Source: Glaciozyma antarctica PI12
Taxonomy: Eukaryota; Basidiomycota; Microbotryomycetes; Kriegeriales; Camptobasidiaceae
Direction of reading: 5' to 3'
NCBI GenBank assembly: GCA_002917775.1
Contig: KZ627161.1
Span: 576,417 to 640,416 of the forward strand
Length of the DNA stretch: 64,000 nucleotides
Below the pieces are notes generated by a model that made no database searches, was not told the origin of the DNA, and saw only the letters and a program-made list of their open reading frames with translations. Positions 46,450-57,153 of this stretch are shown here, in pieces (positions within the stretch are counted from its first letter, which is position 1; every line of letters starts with the position of its first letter). The translations under genes were made by a program, and so were the position numbers.

Positions 46450-47150
46450 GCCAGAGGGATCCGCCGTGGGGAGCTCGTGGCGAGGGAGGAGAGCTGCGAT
46501 AGTGCTGTATCGTCGGGTTAGCTGAGTTCGAGTGTGGGGGATAGCTGTTTCGTCTTCAGTGGGGGCTACTCCTAGCCGATCCCTCTCCATGGAAAGCGTG
46601 TACCTCCACCAGTGAGCTCCCCACCCAACTCCACGCGCTCAGCTGTCCCAGCCTCCTTCCCCGCGTGTCCGCCATCCTCTCGCGTGGACCACCTCCTGCA
46701 ACACAGAACGCAAGCGGACTCACCTCCTAAGCTACGAAAGACCGAGTCCCCAGTACGATGAACCGCCGTATGCGTCTTGAGGAGCTTGTAGTCCGGGGTT
46801 GCTGGAGAGTGTCGGCGCGAGGAGCGAGGATGACTGATGGGCGCGATCCGTGCAAAGGCTCGCTGATCCGACTTCTCCAGAGAGTTCCTCTGTGTGTCGT
46901 TCGTAGGCTTTGAGTCGAGTAGGCGCAGGGGAGGAGCAAGATCTGAGGCCGAGGAGAGTCTGCGACTTGGCGCGCGAAATCCGCAGCGAGTTCCTCTTCC
47001 CTCTCCGAGCTCCGAAACTCTCTCTCGCGCTCGCTGGACTCAACGATACTTAAAGCGGGTACAAATGCAGTCAGAGAGGAGCTGACCAGGCTCCCCACCC
47101 TCGTCTCGGTCTCGATAAAAACACTCCCTCAAGCTCTTCCTCCTCGACCC
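46450..47150. other. Intergenic, minus-strand leader of WDR48
   Basis: The 701-bp stretch lies between the WDR48 start and the stop of the upstream minus-strand gene. A probable 5' UTR intron of WDR48 (donor GTAGCC near 46573, acceptor CGCAG near 46497) is visible. A 100-123 codon minus-strand ORF (46727-47098) has no recognisable motif and is listed only as a possibility. Confidence 0.4.
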
Positions 47151-50100
47151 TCAGTCCGCCCTACGCCTCGCCTGCGCCCGTTGCTCCTTGCTCTTATTCC
47201 TGCCGTCCTCTGCGCCCTTGCGCGGGTTCCAATCGTCTGCGCCGTCGCCCGACTGCCGACGCACCATCACTTGCCAGCCTTGCTGATCTGAAGAAGGCCA
47301 AGGTTAGCTAGCGATGAGGGAGAACGAGGATGAGGGAGCTCACGTTCGTCAGGGATGTAGACAGAGCGGAAGGGAGGGAAGGCGGCGGGATCGGTGTCGG
47401 GATACGTTTTCAGGTACTCCTCGAGGGTCGCGAAACCTCGCTTCTTCGTAAGGTGATTCATCATGCGCGTGTCGCGCTTGAAGAACACTGCAGGAACAAA
47501 GGAGGTGAGTTCGTGCGGGGGTTGAAGTTCGCAGGGAGGACGGGACGCACTCATGGTCCAGACTTGAATAATGGGAGGGTAGGCGGGGAGACCGTGTTGA
47601 GCTCGCTCGACGTTTAGGCTAGCTCGATCTGCAGCCGCTCGACCGAGGAGAGCTTGGAAGAGGAGGGTCGTAGCGTCGTAGGTCTCTCCAGTGGCCTGAG
47701 TGAGGAGATCGTCAGGACGAAGCTCGCAGGAGACGAGCCGAGGAGAACGGGACGAACCCAGGGAACGACGACGGTGACGAAGAAGCTTCCGAGGAGGAGC
47801 TGCGAAACCATCGTCAGCTCTTGCCACTGCTATCTCGATGTTTGAAAGAGCGTACGTCGTACTCGGCGAGGATGAAGCCGACGAGGTCCTTGTTGGATCG
47901 CAGGCACTTGGAGTCGTCCTGCGGTTTGGCGGCTTCGGCAGCGGCTTTTGCGCGGTTATTCTTGCGAGGGTTCGGCGAGCAAAAGCGCAGAGCGGCGTAC
48001 CTGCGTGTCGGGGATCAGCGAGAGCTCGGTCGTGGGGTACAGCGAAGCGACGAGACGGACCTCCGAATCGACTGACTCTCCTCAATGTCCTGCGAAATAC
48101 GTTCGTGAGCGACGAGGAACGTGAGCGTCGAGGAGAGGAACGTACGACGCGCATCATGGGCTCAATCAGGTTCCAGCCGTCCTCGCTCATCTTCTTCGCC
48201 TCGGCGAACGACTTGGCGATGGCGCTCTGCGTCTCGAGGACTTCGGGAGTGCACATTCCTGAAAACGATCGCAGTGGTCAGCGAGGTTGTCAACTCACCG
48301 GGAGGAGGAAGCGTACCAGAGAGGAGCGTGTTCTGGAAGATGACCTTGCAACGACTGGTGAGTTCGTCCATCTCGTCCTCTGGGAGGAGCGCGACAGGCC
48401 AGATATCACTATGATTGCTTCGAGTCAGTTCCCGAATCGGCAAAGGCAGAGCGAGCAAGCGACTCACTAGAACATGTCGGACAAGGCTCCCAAGCGCAGA
48501 TGGCTCAACACGCACGTCCTCCTCCCCTCCGCGAACAACTCCTTCGACCTCCACTTTCCAACTCCCAACCTCGCATCCTCGTCCCCCTCCGCAATCCGTG
48601 CACCTCTTGTACCTCTCCGAACACTGCGTACAAATCACCTCGACCGCAAACTCGACCGTCGCCCTCGTATCCTCCGCCAACACGTCCCCGGTCATGATCT
48701 CGCTGAAGCAAACGTCGCACGCCGTGAGGGCCGAATCGTCTCCTCGCTTCGTGCGCTTCCGGAACGAGGTCGACGTCGTTCGACGAGCCTGCTTCCCCGT
48801 CGAAGGAGGCGGTGCTTCCGATCCTCCCTCCGACGACGTCCTGCTCCTCCCTGGCGAATCGGCGGGAAGAGGAGTGCAGGCGAGGCAGGTGTAGTAGGGG
48901 GGAATGAGGGACGCTGAGCTCGTGCGCCTGGCCGCGAAGGATGAGGCGAGCGAGGCGAACTCCGCAGTTCGTGCACTGGCACTCGAGCTCGATCGTCATC
49001 TTCTTCGCTTTGCGCTTCGTGACCGGCTGCTCGTCGGATGAGAACGATTCACTCGGTGCGCGCCGGGTCACCGTCTTCCGGCCTCGCTTGGACGTCGAGG
49101 CGACGGCGGTGCGGTTCGAGGGGACGAAGTCGTCGCCTGCGTCTTCGTCGGGAGAGGGCTTGCTCGAGAAGTCGCCGTGGTGGGGGTCCTGGTGGTGAGG
49201 CCCGTTTTGGGGATCGAAGTACGACGACTGCGGGGCGAATCGTTCGCGCATCATCGGGTTGTCGTAGGGGTAGAGGTGATCATAAGGAGGGGGAGGAAGG
49301 GGAGGAGTCGTCGTCCATTGAGGGTTGAGGTGGTAGGAGCCGCTCGCGGTGCGTTGGTGCTGAGGATGGGGAGGATGATAAGGCGACTGCGGCGAGAGAG
49401 GGCCGAAATTCTGCGCGTGCGAAGGAATCGCTCCCTGCAGCGGCATGAAGGGGAAGGTAGGAATCCTAGCTGCGAACTCGGCGTGCGCTGGGAGTCCCGC
49501 GTATCGCCTCCATGGCTCCGCTCCCTCGAGACCGTTCCGCCTGCTCTCGTCCCTTCCCGACCACGCCTCCTGGCGCGATTCCGAATGCATCGATTCCCTC
49601 GACTCGCCTCCTCCACCTCCGGGTGCCAACCACTCTCGCACTCGATCGTTGGGCTGAGCAGCGTCGACCGCATAGACGGAGGTGTGCTGAGGGAGGAACG
49701 GCGAGGGAGGAGTGCCGGCGGATCCTGGGTGAGTCGGAGGAAGGAGGGGAGAGGGATTGGAGTAGGGAGTGGGGTAGGTGTTGGAGAACGAGACGTGGTT
49801 GGCGCCTGGGCGAGGCGAGGTACTAGGTTCGGGGGGTCCGTACTGCCCTCCTCCGGAAACGCGGGCACCGTACTCGTCGGAGCGTTGTTGCTGCTGCTGA
49901 GAGCTGTACTGCTCCTCGTAGTGCTCTGGGAAGTAGGACGAGTGCTGGTTGCTGGAAAGAGGCGGAGAGAAGGGGGAGAGGTTGGAGAAGTGAGGTGGCA
50001 ACACTCCGCGGCTGCTCCTCCTAGCGCTCAGCGAGCCGTCGTTCGCGAGGGCGTTGTTGAGTACCTCGAGTCGCCGATTCGTTCGTCGCCCTTCGTGATC

Positions 50101-50384
50101 CTGGAGGAAGAACGGAGTCGTTAGCTAACCCCGTTCGTCGAATGATCCGCCCGATTCTCGCACGCACCTGGGTAGATCGCTGCGTCCAAGGGAGAGGAGC
50201 AAGATCAGTGAGCGCCCTGATAGAGGAGAGGGTGCGATAGAAGGGGACTCACAGGCTGTTCCGAACCTGGTAAGACGGTATCGCGGAGCTCTTCCCAGGC
50301 GGAGAGAGGTGCGGCTTCCGTCGGCGGTCGCTCGTGATAGCCTTCCCAGGCTGCAGCAGGATCGTGCGGTGGAGGCTGCTGCAT
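47151..50384 (-). CDS. Cysteine-rich putative zinc-binding protein, unrecognised
   Basis: Starts MQQPPPHDPAAAWEGYHERP. A long disordered N-terminus (Q/P/S-rich, with QQQQQ) leads to a basic patch (TSKRGRKTVTRRAPSES, VTKRKAKKM) and then paired cysteines: ECQCTNCGVRL, YYTCLACTPLP, ALTACDVCFSEI and VICTQCSERYKRCTDCGG. After these come GKWRSKELFAEGRRTCVLSH, YDIWPVALLPEDEMDELTSR, EDGWNLIEPMMRV and EVRLVASLYPTTELSLIPDT, ending in a basic helix (GRNKSKEQRAQARRRAD). The cysteine pairs suggest several zinc sites; nuclear location is likely. I know no named family. Two G/C runs are one base too long for the frame: 48897-48902 and 48583-48587. About eight introns. The last exon was placed by continuity of YIPDEHQQGWQVMVRRQSGD. 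Confidence 0.68.
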
Positions 50385-50786
50385 CACGGTGCGAGAACGA
50401 GAGCTCTCGCTTTGAGGCTGAACAGGGAGATAGAGGGAAAGAGGATGGAGCTGAGACCGTTGAGGAAGTATGGCGGATGAGTTGCTCCCCCGCCCCTGTT
50501 AGCCAGAAGGGTCGAGACTACTTGTGAGAATCAAATACGAATTGCATTCTTCCCTCCACCTTTCTTTACTTCTATTCAGTCGATCTATTCGATCATTCAA
50601 GGGCAAGGAGCGGCAAAAGAGAAGGACAGACTTCGCGATCCACAACCACGATAGGCAGGGGAAGGAGAGGGTGGGGGGTCTTGGTGGAAGCAAGCTTGCG
50701 AAGAGCACAACGACTTCCTCTCAGAATTTGAACCTGTCGGCGGCCACGAGATAGCGCAACACGGTGAGAGACCCAACACGCTCGAA
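50385..50786. other. Intergenic between cysteine-rich gene and VAS1
   Basis: The 402-bp stretch holds the cysteine-rich gene's promoter and the VAS1 3' UTR. It is locally AT-richer (about 50520-50620) than its surroundings. No gene or RNA is seen. Confidence 0.5.
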
Positions 50787-53700
50787 TCATTTCAGCTTGA
50801 GCAGACCCTCAATGCTAGTCGTGAGCGAGGTAATCTCAACATCCAAATCCCGCATCTAAGCGAGCGAACACGCGATCAGTTTGCGCAACAAGACCACGAA
50901 GCGAAAAAGCGCACCTTCTCCGCGTCCTTGATCCGAGCCGCCTCAGGCTTCTTCGTCTCGTAGTCCGGGGCCGCTGCCCCAGTCTTGAGCTTATCCGCTG
51001 CGGCCTGAGCGAACGCGCGCTTCTTCTCCGCTTTCGAAATCTCGGCATCAGCATCGATCACTCCCTGTTTGCGGCGAGAACAAAGGCGGGGTAAGCGGGT
51101 GGAAAGCGAAAAACGACGAGGACAAAAAGCGTACCTTGAGGAGGAGGTGAATCGCGAGATCCGACGAGATGTTTTCGCTCACGCATCCGGCGGGGATGTC
51201 GCTGTCGTTCTCGACGACGGTGAGAGCCGTGCAGCCCTTGATGAGGACCGAAAGAGTTTCCGACGACGATTTGAGCGATGAGGCGAGTTCGGGGTTCCTG
51301 GCGAGGAAGAAGACTGCGAGCCGATTTAGGGATGAGCGGAAGATCGCCAAGAGAGAGGGGGACGCGATGAGACGGCCGAAGGCGAAGATGTACCCTGGAG
51401 CTTGCTGTTCAATCCGTAACCCGAGGCTAGACCTCGAACCGCTTTGACGCCCGAGAACGCGGTCTCGAAGTCCTTCTCCTCCTGAGCGAACTCGCGAGCA
51501 TCCGACTGGGGAAAAACAAAGACGCGGTCAGATCTCATCGTCCGTTGGAGCTCTCGAGTTCGAGAACTCACGAATTCGGGGTAACGAGCGAGCATGATCG
51601 TCTTGGTGGGGTTGGTGGGGCGCCTGGGAAGACGCTGCCAGAGCTCCTCGGTGACGAAAGGCATGAAAGGGTGGAGAAGGCGCATTCCGTTGTCGAGAAC
51701 CGTGTAGAGCGTGTTCTGTGCCGAACGACGAGCGACGGCAGGTGCGGAGGGGTCGGTGACGAGCTTGATAGCCTCCTGTGAGGGCGAAAGGTGCGTCAGG
51801 GTTGGCTCGAACGCGGGAATAAACTCGAAATCCCGCACGATGTAGACGTCGCAGATGTCGTAGAGCCAGAAACGGTACGCCTCGGCGGTCGCAGCCATGA
51901 AGTTGCGCTCGTTGAGAGCCTTGTCGATGATGACGGTGGCGTGGTTGAGCTTCTGGAGGATCCAGCGCTCGACGAGAGACTCGTCGCCGGTGGGCTGCAA
52001 AGCGACGAGGTCAGCTCCCTTCCAACCAGTCTTTCGAAGAGCGAACGCACCTTCTCCGAAGGCGCAGGGACAAAGTCGCCGTCGAGCTTGAGCATCGCGA
52101 ACTTGGTGGCGTTCCAGAGCTTGTTGCAGAACTGGCAGAGAGATGACTGTCAGAGAGAGTAGCGCGTTTGACGAGAAGGCGCGACCGACCTTGCGGTATC
52201 CGTGAACGTGGTCAATCTTGAGGTTGATGTCGCGTCCTACAAGCGAGAGTGAGCTTCTCCCCGACACGCACGGAGAGAGGGAGGGGACGCACCAGCAGCA
52301 CTGTAGTTTGCGAGCGCGAACCTGAGCGCATCGGTCCCGCACTGCGGGATTCCCTTCTCGAAATCCTTCTTCTGCCCCTTCTCCGCCAGCTCAATCTCCT
52401 TCTCCGCGAGGTTGCCGGCCCTGAGCTGAGCATGAAGGACGTCGAGCGAAGCGCCCTCGATAACGTCGATAGGGTCGATAACGTTCCCGAGCGACTTGCT
52501 CATCTTGCGGCCGTGAGCGTCGCGGATCATGGCGTGGCAGAAGACCTCGTTGAAGGGGACTTTGCCGGTGAGGTGCACGCCGAGCATGACCATGCGGGCG
52601 ACCCAGAAGAAGAGGATATCCCAGCCCGTCTCGAGGACGTTGGCGGGGTAGAAAGCCTTGAGGTCGTTCGTCTGTCGCGAAATACGAAGTCAGTACGGTT
52701 GGGGAGGGCGGACGGCCAAGGCTTGCGAAAGTAGAAACGCACCTGCGCCGGCCATCCCTGTATCGAGAACGGCCACAGTCCCGACGAGAACCAAGTATCG
52801 AGCACGTCCTCGTCCTGCTCGAGAACGAACTTCTTGCCGGGGAACTTGACCTCGGCGCGCGCCTGCGCTTCCTCGTGGTTACGACCCGAGACCCAGAACT
52901 CGCCGCTGAGGCGCTGTCGTCGGAAATCGTAATCAGTACGCCTTCGAAAAGCTGACGAGAGGGAAGGAACGCACGTCCTGCTCGGCACCCTCCATGCGCG
53001 CAAAGTACGCGGGCGCGCGGTGACCCCACCAGAGCTGACGCGAGATGCACCAGTCCTGGTTGTCGCGGAGCCAGCGGTACCACTCTGCCTCGCTCTGTGC
53101 GGGACGAATGAGGAGCTCTCCGGCGCGGGTTCGCTGTTGGCCTACGTTAGCGAGATAAAGCGAAGGGGAGGGAGGAGCGGTACCTTGATGGCTTCGTCGG
53201 CGAGGGTCTTGGTGGCGACCCACCATTGAGGCTTCATGACCGACTCGATGATGTCGCCCGACTTGCTGAGATAGCGGCGATGAGATCGTCAGTTCAGGTC
53301 GAGCGAGACGGGAGGAGAGAAGGAACGCACGAGCAGATGGGAATGCTCATCTCGTTGTCGGCCCAGCCGACGTACAGTCCCTTCGCCTTGAGCGCCTTGA
53401 CGACCTCGTTCCTCGCGTGGAACCTCTTCATTCCCTATTCTCCCCAACACGTCAGCCTAAGCTCTCGCTCGAGCCAGGCAGGAGAAGCAGCGCACCTGGA
53501 ACTCGGGTCCAGCGTTAGCGTTGAGGGTACCGTCGTCGTTGAGGATGTTGATAAACTCAAGCTTGTGCCTCATGCCGACCTCGTAATCGTTAGGGTCGTG
53601 CGCGGGAGTCATCTTGACGGCTCCAGTACCGAACTCCATGTCGGCGATCTCGTCCGTGATGATCGGGATCCGGCGGTCGAGGAAGGGGTGAAGAGCGAAC

Positions 53701-55395
53701 TTGCCGTGTAGGTGCTGTGGCGGGCTCGTTAGCGCGCGCGGGAGGAAGACGGAATGGGGAAGGCACGAACGGTGTATCGGGGATCCTTGGGGTTGACGGC
53801 AATTCCAGTGTCACCGAGCATGGTTTCGGGACGGGTAGTGGCAACGATGATCTGCTCGTCGGATCCCTCGATCTTGTAGATGAAGGAAGTGATGACTCCG
53901 AACTCGAAGCGCTCGGTGGGGAGGTAGCCGGGGACGGTGAGGAGAGTGCGGCCCGTGAGGACCTTTTGGTCGACCTGGGAGAGACGTCAGCTCGGTTTGG
54001 AGGGAGAAGGAGAAGGACGAGACGGACCTCGAGGTTCGAAAGCGTCGTGTTCATCTGAACGCACCAGTTGACGAGGCGGTTGGCGCGATAGATGATGCCA
54101 TCGTCGTGCAGCCGCACAAACGTCTCAGCGACCGCCTTGGAAAGATCCTCGTTCATCGTGAACGCGACGCGATCCCAATCGCACGAGACTCCGAGGCGCT
54201 CGATCTGGCCGGTAATGCCCTGCTGGTACCTGCGTCGCCCTCCAGGTTAGCAGATTGAGCAGAAACGTAGGAGAAAGGACGACGCACTCCTCCTTCCATG
54301 CCATGCACCGCTCGAGGAACTTCTCCCGTCCAAGATCGTGGCGAGACAGACCCTCTGCCTTCGCAAGCCGCTTCTCAACGACCGACTGCGTCGAGATTCC
54401 AGCGTGATCGAATCCAGGAACAAATAGCGTCGTGAATCCCTTCATGCGGTGCCTGAATCGCTCGTCAGCTCGCTCTCCCTGCGAGCGCGATCAAGAGGTA
54501 CGGACCAGCGAATGAGCGTATCCTGCAATCCGAACGCGAGAGCGTGTCCAATGTGCAGCTTGCCCGTAACGTTCGGCGGGGGCGCCGGAATGACGAACGT
54601 TCGTTCCTTGTCGACCTTGCTCCAGTCGAGGTCGCCCGAATCGAGGCGGGGGAGGACGTTCGGCTCAGCGTCAAAGTGAGAGTGCTCGGAGGGGTTGGCG
54701 GAGGGGATGGCGGGGATGAAGTAAGAGCAGGTGCGCCACCAGGAGTACCAGTCACGCTCGACGTCGGTGGGGTTGTAGCCGGCTGCCATGGGGTTCGTGA
54801 GATCTGCGAGTGGGATATTAGTGTTAGTGCGCGGTGCGAGATGCGAGATGATCTGGTGAGCTCTCGCCGTGCCAACGCCCTCTGCATAGAGTCCCGGACT
54901 ATCCGTGTGTCCCCCTAGGCAGCTGCTCGTCCGGCAACGCTGGCATCTCCAAACGCATGGTCACAACAAAAAAGGCCCGAGGACCTCCAGCACCGTGGCA
55001 GCTCCTTCGCTGTGTCCGTAGCGAACCCTGACTCTGCTGCCCCGCACTGTAATGAACCCCGACTCACCCTTCTTCTCTCCTGCCTGAACCTCGATAAACG
55101 GTAGCTCCTCGACGACGACCGCAACAGGCTTCTCCCTCTTCTTCCCCTCTCCCTTTGCCGGGGGTGCTCCTCCTCCGATCTTCTTCTTGAGCTCCTTCTT
55201 GGCCGCTAGCGCTGCCTCCTTTTCGAGCTTGCGGAGGGAGGACTTGGACGGGGGGTCGGTGGGGAGAGCTGGGTTGGCGGGAGCTGCTGCTGCAGGTGCG
55301 GCGGCTTCGGCTGAGGACGCCATGGTGCGGATTCTAGGTGTGAACGAGTGGTGATGGAATGTAGTGGTTTGGCGTAGGAACGACCTCAACTTCAT
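50787..55395 (-). CDS. VAS1: Valyl-tRNA synthetase, cytosolic and probably mitochondrial
   Basis: Class I synthetase with the HIGH box ([20 protein letters not shown]) and KMSKS box ([15 protein letters not shown]), editing-domain motifs ([34 protein letters not shown]), the valine-pocket region [20 protein letters not shown]-like (here [20 protein letters not shown]), the anticodon-binding domain, and a C-terminal helical arm ending EGLLKLK. Exon 1 (55068-55323 or -55395) codes the usual lysine-rich eukaryotic extension ([20 protein letters not shown]). A 264-nt intron joins AGEKK to [20 protein letters not shown]. Two in-frame starts exist: 55323 (MASSAEAA) for the cytosol and 55395 ([20 protein letters not shown]), an arginine-rich presequence, for mitochondria, as in yeast Vas1. 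About 16 other introns are short. Confidence 0.95.
54804..55067 (-). other. Long first intron of VAS1
   Basis: Donor GTGAGTC after AGEKK and acceptor CTCGCAG before the phase-1 codon completing D-L-T-N-P. The branch candidate CACTAAC lies shortly before the acceptor. At 264 nt it is four to five times the window's typical intron. It contains an out-of-frame 5' ATG stretch ([15 protein letters not shown]) that looks like a presequence but has no splice path to the enzyme frame. Confidence 0.8.
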
Positions 55396-55496
55396 CAACT
55401 GGGGGAGGAAGAGGGGGAGCCTCGAGTCAAAGAACTTGAGACCGCCCGCCGAGGTTGTTGCTGCTCGACCTTCTCGCTCTGCCCGACTCGTCAACG

Positions 55497-56361
55497 ATGA
55501 GCTCGAGAGTGCCCAAGCGAAGTTCTTCCCCTCCGTTGTACGCTGCTCCTTCTTCTCAGCCCAAGCGAGTCTCTCAGTGGGAAGAAGGCGACTCGTTTGA
55601 CGACCTCCTCGTGCGTGCCAACTGCTGCTCACCATTGCCCCAGCTAACCCTCCTTACGCTAGCCAATCCTGACCCTCGCCAAGAAGCCCCGTACCAAGAA
55701 CTCGACCGCCAGCACCGCGACCTCCACTCCCAAATCATCCCCTCGCCGGAGCACCCTCGCCCGCCGCGTTGCCTCCTCCTCCAACTCAAACCCCCGCCAA
55801 CCCGCCACGCCCTCGGCATCCCCCCGCCCTTCCCCCGCCACCAAATCCCGCGCTACACGACCTCCCGCACCAGAGACGACGACGCAATCAGAGGACGAAG
55901 ACGTCCTCGTCCTCGCGTCCCCCGCCGGCGCGTCCATTTTCGCACCTCCGCCACTCCCCCTTCGTGTCGCAGAAGTCGCAGAAGGAAAGAAAAAGTCCAA
56001 GGGCCCCCAGCGAGCCGTAGTCGCACCAGCTGAGGCTAAACCGGACGCTCCGTCTCCTGCCCTCCCCTCTCCCTCCACCTCGACCTCTCAGCACCACTCT
56101 CCACCTCCTTTCGCCTCTGCACCCGACATCTCAGCCTTCCTCACTTCCCTTCCTCTCCCCCTCATGCACCTTTACCCGACTTTCGTCGCGCTAGGCTGTA
56201 CGTCCTCCTCGGACCTCCTGGCGCTGGCGAGCGAGACGGAAATGGGCCGAGCGACGAGGAAGGTGTTGTTGGATTTGGTGCAGGAGGAGAGCGGAGGTGG
56301 GACTAGGTGGGAGAGGGTAGTCCTGGAGGAGGGGCTGAGGGTGATTGGGAGTAGATTGTAG
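55497..56361 (+). CDS. Small serine/proline-rich protein with SAM-like C-terminus
   Basis: Two exons: 55497-55611 or so (MSSRVPKRSSSPPLYAAPSS ... WEEGDSFDDLL) and about 55663-56361 (PILTLAKKPRTKNSTAST...). The middle is disordered and basic, with an acidic spot (TQSEDEDVLVLASPAG). The last 70 residues (DISAFLTSLPLPLMHLYPTF, ALGCTSSSDLLALASETEMG, RATRKVLLDLVQEESGGG) follow the pattern of a SAM domain: hydrophobic helix, F-x-x-x-G-x-x-x-x-x-D-L-L-x-L, then a long last helix. SAM domains bind other SAM domains, RNA or lipids; which applies is unknown. It is divergent from VAS1 with only 101 bp between start codons. Confidence 0.6.
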
Positions 56362-57153
56362 GAGTGCGGTGGGAGACGGTGTGGAGTGCTGAGAGTACTG
56401 GATGTTGGTGACCGAATGCGAAGCTCATAGCTAGGGACGCAGGAGCTTGGAAGCCGTACTGGGAGGGAATCTGTAGTATTCGTGGAGGAGTTTGTTGTGC
56501 AGAATGTATCGAAAGTCTGTGTACCTTCGCCTCGTCTCAAAGTACGACGTGTGTGCGACGCCGCGTGCTCTCCGTGTCCCCAGTATCTTCCTCTTGAATC
56601 TTGCCCCACGGAGGTAGCACCTGGTGACACGAATCTGCGAAAACAGCTACGTCCGCACCGTACATTCCTCGCAGGGAGTTGCGAGCCTCTCAATCCGGTG
56701 TCCAGAGGAAGGATCCACCGCTCGATAAGCTGCACGACGGGGTGGGTAAGAGTGTACGACGGAGTGGGTAAGAGTAGGAAGCTTGCCTCAATCGTCGAAG
56801 GTGAGCTCGTCCGAGAATCCAGGAAGAACGCAAGTCAGACCCACCTTGCGTCCCACGCATGAATCCCCAACATTCCAGAACAGGGGAATGCGGAGCCCGA
56901 CCAGGCAGATCAGGACACTGGACTCTTTGTCCGGAATCGGGATGGGAGTTGAAGACCACAAGAGCGAAGTGGCGAACCAATCGAGATCCGACGGGGAGCT
57001 GGTGGCGAGCTGACTGTGCCTCGAACGATGGTGCACTTCTCGTCAGGCGCCCTGAGAGTACACCCAAAACAGATCAGAATCGCAGCCCTCGTCACAAGCC
57101 GCGGGCGAAAGCGCAGCATCCTGCAAAAGGCTCCCTGGGAGAGCGAGACCCGC
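56362..57153. other. Convergent intergenic region, no clear gene
   Basis: This is the longest gene-free stretch in the window (792 bp), between the stops of the SAM-like gene and TIP41. It is less GC-rich and less codon-biased than its neighbours. An imperfect tandem repeat of about 22 bp lies at 56734-56776. ORFs on both strands exist (for example plus 56482-56862) but show no family motif. A non-coding transcript is possible but not shown. Confidence 0.45.
56734..56776. repeat. Imperfect 22-bp tandem repeat
   Basis: Two copies of ACGACGGRGTGGGTAAGAGT lie back to back with a few bases between them and one or two differences. They sit in the non-coding stretch downstream of TIP41. No longer array is seen. 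Confidence 0.7.

Noticed and set aside
46727-47098. Minus-strand ORF between WDR48 and the cysteine-rich gene
   Set aside because: No motif and no consistent splice pattern; more likely leader or 3' UTR sequence.
48060-48110. Apparent third frame break in the cysteine-rich gene
   Set aside because: An acceptor after GAGGAGAG restores phase (MMRV/SVDSEVRLVASLYP), so splicing explains it.
54900-54960. Separate small gene starting [14 protein letters not shown] upstream of VAS1
   Set aside because: It lies inside the VAS1 intron, has no donor that reaches the enzyme frame, and the flanking exon is clearly the synthetase N-terminus.
56482-56862. 126-codon plus-strand ORF (MEEFVVQNVSKVCV)
   Set aside because: Start is not an ATG in good context, composition is non-coding-like and no motif is present.
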